Below, one piece after another: positions 57,551 to 64,000 of a DNA stretch of 64,000 bases (position 1 is the stretch's first letter; the number at the start of each line of letters is the position of its first letter). The notes below the pieces were generated by a model, which had not been told where the DNA came from, ran no database searches, and was given only the letters and a program-made list of their open reading frames with translations. The translations under genes and the position numbers were made by a program. The stretch is from Ilex aquifolium (taxonomy: Eukaryota > Streptophyta > Magnoliopsida > Aquifoliales > Aquifoliaceae): assembly GCA_951799425.1 (NCBI GenBank), contig OX637399.1:14252501-14316500 (forward strand), given 5' to 3'.

Positions 57551-57670
57551 CAAAACCTTCCGGAATATTTTGATCGACCTTTTGGAAGGTCTTGCCTAAT
57601 GGATAGTAGTGCCTCAACAGTAAGCAAAACATTCGGGAAGGTTTTGATCGACCTTCCGGAAGGTCTTGCT
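57551..57670 (+). promoter_or_regulatory. CCTTCCGGAAGG palindromes upstream of env-like ORF (A)
   Basis: Four intact or decayed copies are present, the best being GACCTTCCGGAAGGTC (57649-57664). The same palindrome occurs four times in U3 of the A 3' LTR (59827-59966). They lie about 290-400 bp before the env-like ATG. A weak TATA-like TTAAAAATG follows near 57679. Confidence 0.55.
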
Positions 57671-57953
57671 TAGAAGCTTAAAAATGAGGGTTTTAAGTTA
57701 GAATTTGTTGAGAAACCCTTCACATTTCCCCCAAATCTCAAGCTCCCAAGCTCCCTCCTCTCCTTCTACTCTCTTCCAAGCTTCGAAACACTTCACCAAA
57801 GCCCTAGATTCTCACTTTTCTCTTGATTAGGGTTGAGTATTGAGTTATTTTTGCTGAAATTTTTGGGTGTTCTCCACAAACCCTAGGTCTTCACATTTCC
57901 CCCAATTTCTCAAGTCCATCTTGATCTTCTTCAAATCCCTAGATTCCCTTGCT

Positions 57954-59252
57954 ATGGCTCGTTTAGGAAGTGCTTCTCTCGATGCTTTCGAGCCCATTGA
58001 GTGGCTCTTTATGTGGATTTTGACACTTCTTGGTGTAGTGGCACTACTAGTCCTAATGGCCCGTACCAAGAGAATGGGCCCTAAGACCCCACCACCTGCG
58101 GGAACTAGCTCCCGCAAGAGGGCCATAGAATGCTCTAGTAGCCAAGACCGGGAAGAGAGAAGGACAAAAGCAAAACACGACGCACGTAGGTAAAGGATAG
58201 AGGAAAAAAATGTCACGTGCGAGAGGTATGTGGACAAGATATCTCTTGGGCCAAATGATGAGGTCGTGAGAGTGATTGAAGGACATGGATTAGGTGTTTG
58301 GTTTGAGGAGATGAAGGGCTATAATTTGGGGATGTGTAGAGAGTTTTACAAGAAGTTGGCGGTGTTTAGCGAGGAGGGAAGTAGGCTAAAGATCAACGTG
58401 CGGGGGAAGACCTTCGAGGTGACCCCCGATTTGATTGCCACTGTGATGGGATATGAGAGGCCTCGCCCTACTACCCCGGTCTACCCATTTAATGTTGAAG
58501 GGGTTAGGACTCTCGCCGACTATGTGAGGCTCACCTACGAGGACCCAACCACTTTCAAAGGAACAACTTTGGCCGGGTGCCTCCAGTACTCTATCGAGAT
58601 GATGAACAAGGTGCTTCACTACAATCTAATGCCCCAGGGTTCGGAGAAGAGCCCGAATATTGAGAAGCTTGCCCTTCTCCTTGCATTCATGACGGGGAAA
58701 GCGATTAATGTGGCGTTGCTGATATGGGAGGAGATGAGGTAGTTCGCCAAGGTTGCAAGGCCGAAGGCGAATCTCCCCTTCGGGAGTCTTGTTACCCGTA
58801 TGTGCGACCACTGCAAGGTGAAGTCCTACGCACATGATACACTACTGCCCCCAGAGACTGGTGCCATCGAAAAGTCTGGCAGTAGCAAGAGGGCAACCAG
58901 GACAAGGGGAGAGAGGCCTAGAGCGTCAGGACCGGAGCCACCTACAACAGGGCCATCCTCCTCGACACCTCCCACTTCTGCCACACCTCACACCATGTCG
59001 CAGTGTATGGATGCCCTGGAGTCAACCATGTACGGGTTGTTGATGATGGTGACGCAGCTATTTCAGCATATTTTCTCGGGCGAGCCCATCCCCGGTGGAC
59101 CTCCACAGCCTCCAGCTGGACCATCGATCGTAGCTCCTATACCTTCTACGACTGTTGAGGTGGGAGAGTCCGACGACGACGATGAGGAAGAGGGGACTGA
59201 GTCTAAGGGTGAGACTGAGGAGGAGGATGCTTTTGATGAGGGCGATGATTAG
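57954..59252 (+). pseudogene. Env-like ORF3 of element A with two stops
   Basis: One frame of 433 codons is broken by TAA at 58191-58193 and TAG at 58740-58742. From ATG 57954 it has a hydrophobic membrane-type stretch (WLFMWILTLLGVVALLVLMA, residues 23-42), then RTKRMGPKTPPPAG, where ATG 58056 (MARTKR) is an alternative start. The central domain (58230-58742: GHGLGVWFEEMKGYN, CREFYKKLAVF, FEVTPDLIATVMGYERP) is the Transposase_32-type plant family seen in the third ORF of Athila elements. The C-terminus is Pro-rich and then strongly acidic (EVGESDDDDEEEGTE). Homologous to the Y pseudogene at 12665-13657. Role in the element is unknown. Confidence 0.75.
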
Positions 59253-59581
59253 GATGTCTTTTGTATTTTGTTTCTTTTGATTTTAGGATGTATAGTTAGG
59301 GTTAGTCTTGTCGGCCTAGTAGAAGTGTCTTTAGGTTTTGGGCCGTTTTGTTTTGAAACTCTAACCCATTGTAATGAAATTTTGTGAATGCTTAATGAGA
59401 AATACCACAGTTGTTTCATTTTATCCTTGCCCAAGTCTATTTCTTTAATTGCAATGTGATTTTTGCATTTTGAGTGTTTGAATATTTACTTGTATGAATG
59501 GATTTTGTTTTAGTTTATAGCTTGTGATTTGAAATGAAGTTTGCTAGGGACAAGCAAGGCTCAAGTTGGGAGGGGGGGGTG
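59253..59581 (+). other. 3' end of element A with stem-loop and PPT
   Basis: A 3' UTR-like stretch without genes. TTGCTAGGGACAAGCAA (59541-59557) forms a stem with 5-bp arms and is followed by GTTGGGAGGGGGGGGTG (59565-59581), the polypurine tract before the LTR. Confidence 0.7.
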
Positions 59582-60812
59582 TGATTAGCACAAAATATTG
59601 CATATATTGTATGTGGTTATGCCCTTTTATACTTGTTTTTGTTGTGAAATTGGGGATAAATGCGGTTAATCTATGTTTTAATGAAATCTTGTGTGAATGT
59701 AGGTGAAGAATTGCAAATGGTTTGAGTTAAGCCTCCATTGAAGTGTTTGAAGTCAATGGAGATGAGGGGATAGCTTAAAGGAAGGATTGGAAGGTGAAGA
59801 AACGAAGAAAAAGACAAATTGGATGAAAACCTTCCAGAAGGTTTGGCTGTAAACCTTCCGGAAGGTTTGCACTTGGTTTGCCTATTCACTGCCAAAACCT
59901 TCTGGAAGGTTTTGCTGTCTGGACTGCTGTTTTAACTGTTCCTGCACAAACCTTCCGGAAGGTTTTGCCCAAAAATCCCAGACAGCCTACAACTCAAACT
60001 CTGCCACGTGGGGGTCCCACCTATGCTTCTCCCATTTGTCCCCTGACATCTCTTACACACATACAAGCCTCCCTTCACTTCAAGTTGGACTTTGGAGGCT
60101 CAAGCATTAATGAGGAAGAGAGAGAATAGGCAAGCCAGGAGAGTTGCTGGCTAGGCTTGTCCTAGCCTGCACAAACCATCAACTCAGTCTCCTATGGATG
60201 GGAAGCTTGTCACACCAGAGAAGACCTCAATGGATGAAAATGTAGGCATTCATTCTGATTTATTCAGCATTGTAGAGATATAGAGAGAGAAGCTCTAGGA
60301 GGAAGACATAGTTTTTAGTGAGAGAAGTTAGATTTTGGCATCTCTTTTACCCATTTTCACTTGTAATCTTCTTGAATACTCTTGTAAGCTTCATTTATTG
60401 TCTTTAATGTCATTTATTTCAAGTACATTGCAAGTTTACATACACCATTTAGATTCTACCATTGTTGTGTTGAGTTTTCTTAATTTCAAGCTTTTAAAAT
60501 GGGTATTCAATGCACTACTTCATAGTTTAACTTTTCTTGCATTAAACTAAGTTCCAATCTTCATTTCTTCAGAATTTCTCTTCACTTGATTTATGTTCTT
60601 GCATTAAATATGAGTAGCAAAGCTTAAAGTTGGCTAATCCAAGGGATAATTCCTCTTGGGTATGCTAAATCAACTCTTTCTCATTCCTCCTCGTAGTCCA
60701 CGACGGTTTGGTTTGACTAGGTTGAGTGTGGACGTGATTGTGAGTTCTTGATACACCGTAGACTTGTCACGGGGTATGCTTGAATCCTCACCTCCATTTT
60801 AGTCCCGTGCTT
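59582..60812 (+). repeat. 3' LTR of element A, truncated
   Basis: Starts TGATTAGCACAAAATATTGC right after the PPT. It holds four AACCTTCCGGAAGGTT-type palindromes (59827-59966), then GTGGGGGTCCCACC (60008-60021) shared with family X. It stops at TTTAGTCCCGTGCTT (60812), where the 5' LTR counterpart (21273) continues for about 450 bp more. Sequence then switches to an inverted A-type LTR. Confidence 0.8.
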
Positions 60813-60871
60813 GGATTTATTCCGTCGTTCCAATTTTCCGAACATGAACCCTCAATGTGTATATGACTTAT
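60813..60871 (-). repeat. Inverted A-type LTR, terminal piece
   Basis: Read on the minus strand this is the last 59 bp or so of an A-type LTR (GAGGGTTCATGTTCGG, and a GACG word before the end), matching 21662-21720 inverted. The rest of this LTR resumes at 62773 after an X solo LTR. Confidence 0.7.
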
Positions 60872-62772
60872 TGATTGGTGAAAAACGTTGTTGTTTCCAA
60901 CCCCTAAACATCACCCTTTAACATGTGTATATGGCTTATGTGTGAAAGGGAGTGTCACTCTCCCTCGGGGTGATGCAAGAGATTAGGCAACAACGGATTG
61001 GTGGAAAATGGAATGAACAAAATGTGAAATAAAATGCGAGTGTGTGAACAAAAGTGCTCCCCAATCGCAAAGAGTCTTTTGTGTGTCGGTGTTTTACTTG
61101 GAAAAGTATTCCAAGGTCGTCTCCTCAGGGAAGGAAAGTTCAAGTTGTGTGAAGGTGATTTTGCAAAAGGTAAAGAAAGTGAAAAATCTTTTGTTTGAGT
61201 TTTGTGGTTGTGTTTGTGAATGGAAATGCAAGAAAACAATTGTTGGCTAATCAAAAAGGTTCACTCCAATGGGAATGCCAAGCCAACTCAAAGCCTTCCT
61301 CCAATAGAGCCTAGAAGTACGATTGATTCGTGGGAAGCTCGGGACTAAAATGGAGGTGAGGATTCAAGCATACCCCGTGACAATGCCTAAGGTGTATCAA
61401 GAACTCACAACCATGTCCTCACCCCAACCCAGTCAAACCGAGCCATCGTACTCTGAGAGGAGGAATGAAAATGAGTTGAAGTGGCACACCCAAGAGGAGT
61501 TCTCCCTTGAATTAATCAACTTAAAATCTAGTTATTCATGCATAAAAGAAAGACAAGCATAATGTAAATGAAAGACATTGTAGAGAGATGAAGATTTAAA
61601 CTAAGTTAATGAAAGAAAACTTAACTACGAAGAGAAATATTCAATACCCATTTTAAAGCATGAAAATGAATCAAACTTGAACAACAATGGTGAAATCTAG
61701 AATATTCAACTAAACTTGCAAATCACTTGAAGTAAATGACATTAAAAGTAATTAATGAAGCTTACAAGAGTATTCAAGAAGATTACAAGTGAAAAGATGG
61801 AAGAAAATGCAAAAACATAAATTTCTTACACTATGGCACTATTCATTGTCTTCTTCATGGGATTTTCTAAGTTTAGGTAGCCACCAAAGAAATGCTTGTC
61901 AATTGTTGAATATAATGGAGTGTTTGCCTTCAAATTTCGTGCATGGTGGTCCCCCCCAAGGTATGTGCAGGCCTCCCATCAATGGGCGACTGAATGGATG
62001 GGTCTTGACAGGCAAGACAAGCTTCACCTGCAACCCACATGGCAGCCCCCTTCTCTCTCTCTCTTCCATTAATGCCCAAGCCTTCAAAGTCCTCATCTTG
62101 TGTAAGAGAGACATGTAGATGTGTAAGAGAATGATGGGGAACAAGTGGGAGAATCAATGGTGGGACCACCAAGCAAGTGGAGAAGAGTTTGCAGGTGTTC
62201 TGGGCTATTCTGGGAGCGTACCAGTACTGTGTACTGGTACTCTAAACCTTCTGGAGTTCGAACTACCGGTACGCAGTTCCGGAACGGTACCATACCGGTA
62301 CTGTGTACCGGTACTGTTTTCTATTCTGGACCACTTTCATAGAATCGACATAACTTTTGATCCAGATGTTGGATTGAGCTGAAATTTTGACACAATACAG
62401 AAGACATCCAGATCTACAACTTTCATGTTTTGAACTTTTTCAGATTCGAAGCGGATCATGGTAAAAATGGAGGAATACCGAGGCTCTGTTTCTAGATGGT
62501 GTGGCTGCTGGTGCTTTTGTTCCCAAACACCAATACCTCCTTGATTTCTTCACTTTTAAGCCTCCAAATCTTCATGTAATGTGTTCATGCCCTCACCACA
62601 CATCCATCATAGTTGCAAGGTCCTAAAATCAATCATTTAAGCTATAAAAACTTGCAACATTGAAAATTCAACATTATTCATAAAATTGGCTAACACTAAG
62701 TACTTATATGCAAAAGTTGAGTTAAAATGAATGTAATGAGGCCTTCAAATATACAATATTTTGTGCTCATCA
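60872..62772 (-). mobile_element. Solo LTR of family X with TSD
   Basis: Minus-strand LTR of 1901 bp from TGATGAGCACAAAATATTG (62772) to TTTTTCACCAATCA (60872), flanked by the perfect duplication CTTAT (60867-60871 and 62773-62777). GTACCGGTAC-type palindromes lie at 62216-62320, several decayed (for example CAGTACTGTGTACTGG). Confidence 0.95.
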
Positions 62773-64000
62773 CTTATGTGTGTGGGTAAGTGTCACTTTC
62801 ACTCGGGTTCGATGCAAGAAATGAGAAAACGGGTGTGAATGAACAAAATGTGTGTGTGTTTATGAACAAAAGTGCTCCCCAAGCGCAGAGAGACTTTAGA
62901 GTGTCATGTTTTACTTGGAATGGTATTCCAAGGTCGTCTCCTAAGGGAAGGAAGGTGAATTGTTTTGAATGTGATTTTGGTGAAAAGGGAAAAGTGTAAA
63001 ATCTTTTGAGTTTGAGTTTCGATGAGTTGTGTTCTTGATGAAAATGAAATGGAAAAAGTGTTGGCTAATCCAAAGAGGTCATTCCAATGGGAATGCCAAA
63101 TCAACTCAAGACCTTCCTCCAATGGTGCCTAGATGTTTGATTGATTCGTAGGAAGCCAGAGACTAAAATGGAGGTGAGGATTCAAGCATACCCTGTGACA
63201 AGTCTATGGTGTATCAAGAACTAACAACCACGTCTACACTCTACCTAGTTAAACCAAATCATCGTACACTACGAGGAGGAATGAAAACGAGTTGATTTAG
63301 CATACCCAAGAGGAATTTTCCCTTGGATTAGGCAACTTAAAGCTTAGCTACTCATACTTAATGCAAGAACATAAATGAAGTAAAGAGACATTGTAAAGAA
63401 ATGGAGATTGGAACTTAAATTAATGCAAGAAAAGTTAACTAAGAAGAAATGCATTGAATACCCATTTTAACACTTGAAATGAAGAAAACCTACTACCAGA
63501 ATGGTAGAATCTAAATGGTGTATTTAAACTTGCAATGTACTTGAAATAAATGACATTACATACAACAAATGAAGCTTACAAGACTCTTACAAAAGATTAC
63601 AAGTGAAATGGATGGAAGAAATGTAAAAATCTAAGCTTTCTCTCTCTAAACTATCTCTTCTTCCTTAGAGCTTCTCTCCATATCTCTACAATGCTGAATA
63701 ATACTCAATGGAACTTGCAAATTCATCCATGGAGGTCCCCCTAGGCATGTGATAGCCCTCCCATCTATAGGAGGCTGAAGTGATGGCTTTGGGTAGGCTA
63801 GGACAGCCTACCCAATAACTCCCAGGCTTTCTCTCTTCTCTCTCTTGCTCATTAATGCTTGAGCCTTCAAAGTCCAAGGCTAGGGTTGAGGAGGCATGTA
63901 TGTGTGTAAGGGGTGTCAGAGAATAAGTGGGAGACCTATAGGTGGGACCCCCATATGGCAGAGCTTGAGTTGCAGAATCTGGCGTTGTTCAACAAAACCT
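62773..64000 (-). repeat. Inverted A-type LTR, main piece
   Basis: It matches the inverse of 20745-21660 and of 59990-60812: the inverted CCTGAGGAGACGACC word (62933-62943, here with one change), and GGTGGGACCCCCA at 63941-63953. It runs off the window end before its U3 palindromes. The ORFs inside are not conserved genes. Confidence 0.75.

Larger units (their letters stand above)
16063..60812 (+). mobile_element. Athila-like element A, multiply interrupted
   Basis: The pieces in plus order are: truncated 5' LTR (16063-16286 and 20745-21720), PBS (21729-21746), leader (21747-21925), gag-pol (35427-40186 and 54657-about 55475), noncoding block, env-like pseudogene (57954-59252), PPT (59558-59581) and 3' LTR (59582-60812). 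The pieces are joined by the same orientation, by LTR similarity of 5' and 3' parts, and by the exact AGACT duplication at the Y2 insertion. The joining of leader and gag across 21926-35426 is inferred, since no duplication is seen there. Confidence 0.7.

Overview
This window looks like plant nuclear DNA, most likely eudicot repeat-rich heterochromatin. I found no host gene, rRNA or tRNA gene. Almost all of it is LTR retrotransposons of the Ty3/gypsy superfamily, nested in one another. Two lineages dominate. The first is Athila-like elements, with LTRs near 1.4-1.9 kb, a primer binding site for tRNA-Asp, and gag with one CCHC knuckle. The second is Tekay/Del-type chromoviruses, with LTRs near 2.4 kb, a primer binding site for initiator tRNA-Met, and a C-terminal chromodomain-like segment. 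The species cannot be named from the sequence.

Layout. 1-1281: AT-rich, unrecognised, with one SINE-like element. 1282-3115: minus-strand Athila-like 3' LTR (family V) and a stub of its internal region. 3116-8912: degenerate plus-strand Tekay element (LTR, PBS, broken gag), with a solo LTR of family X inside gag. 8913-14468: minus-strand 3' half of an Athila-like family Y element (LTR, 3' noncoding block, env-like pseudogene with its own TATA box, and the tail of a zinc-finger ORF). 14469-16062: a second, partial family Y 3' end. 16063-60812: one old Athila-like element A, torn apart by insertions. Its 5' LTR is split by element Z (16287-19425) and another LTR (19426-20744). Its leader is split by a family X LTR (21926-35426), which itself holds a complete Tekay element (23218-34915), whose pol in turn holds another X solo LTR (26303-28186). 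Its integrase is split by the complete element Y2 (40187-54651). A then ends with pol, a noncoding block, an env-like pseudogene, a PPT and a 3' LTR. 60813-64000: an inverted A-type LTR broken by a further X solo LTR (60872-62772).

Y2 is the centrepiece. It is 14.5 kb, flanked by the 5-bp duplication AGACT, and has two 1759-bp LTRs that differ at one base by eye. Its 1866-aa gag-pol ORF is intact with all catalytic residues. In place of an env-like ORF it carries, after pol, a tandemly duplicated two-gene cassette: a 43-48-aa single-pass membrane peptide followed by a 141-143-aa protein with a basic patch and a C-x2-C-x4-H-x6-C cluster. The second protein resembles, in layout, the cysteine-rich nucleic-acid-binding proteins at the 3' end of carlavirus and vitivirus genomes (a recalled resemblance, not searched). 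The tail of the same ORF is recognisable in the older Y copy, so the cassette belongs to the family and not only to this copy.

The second system-level signal is a set of family-specific CpG-centred or GC-rich palindromes in U3 of five LTR families. Each family has its own palindrome. In Y and A, both of which have an env-like ORF, the same palindrome also occurs just upstream of that ORF; in Y a good TATA box follows it. Y2 has lost both the env-like ORF and the palindromes.
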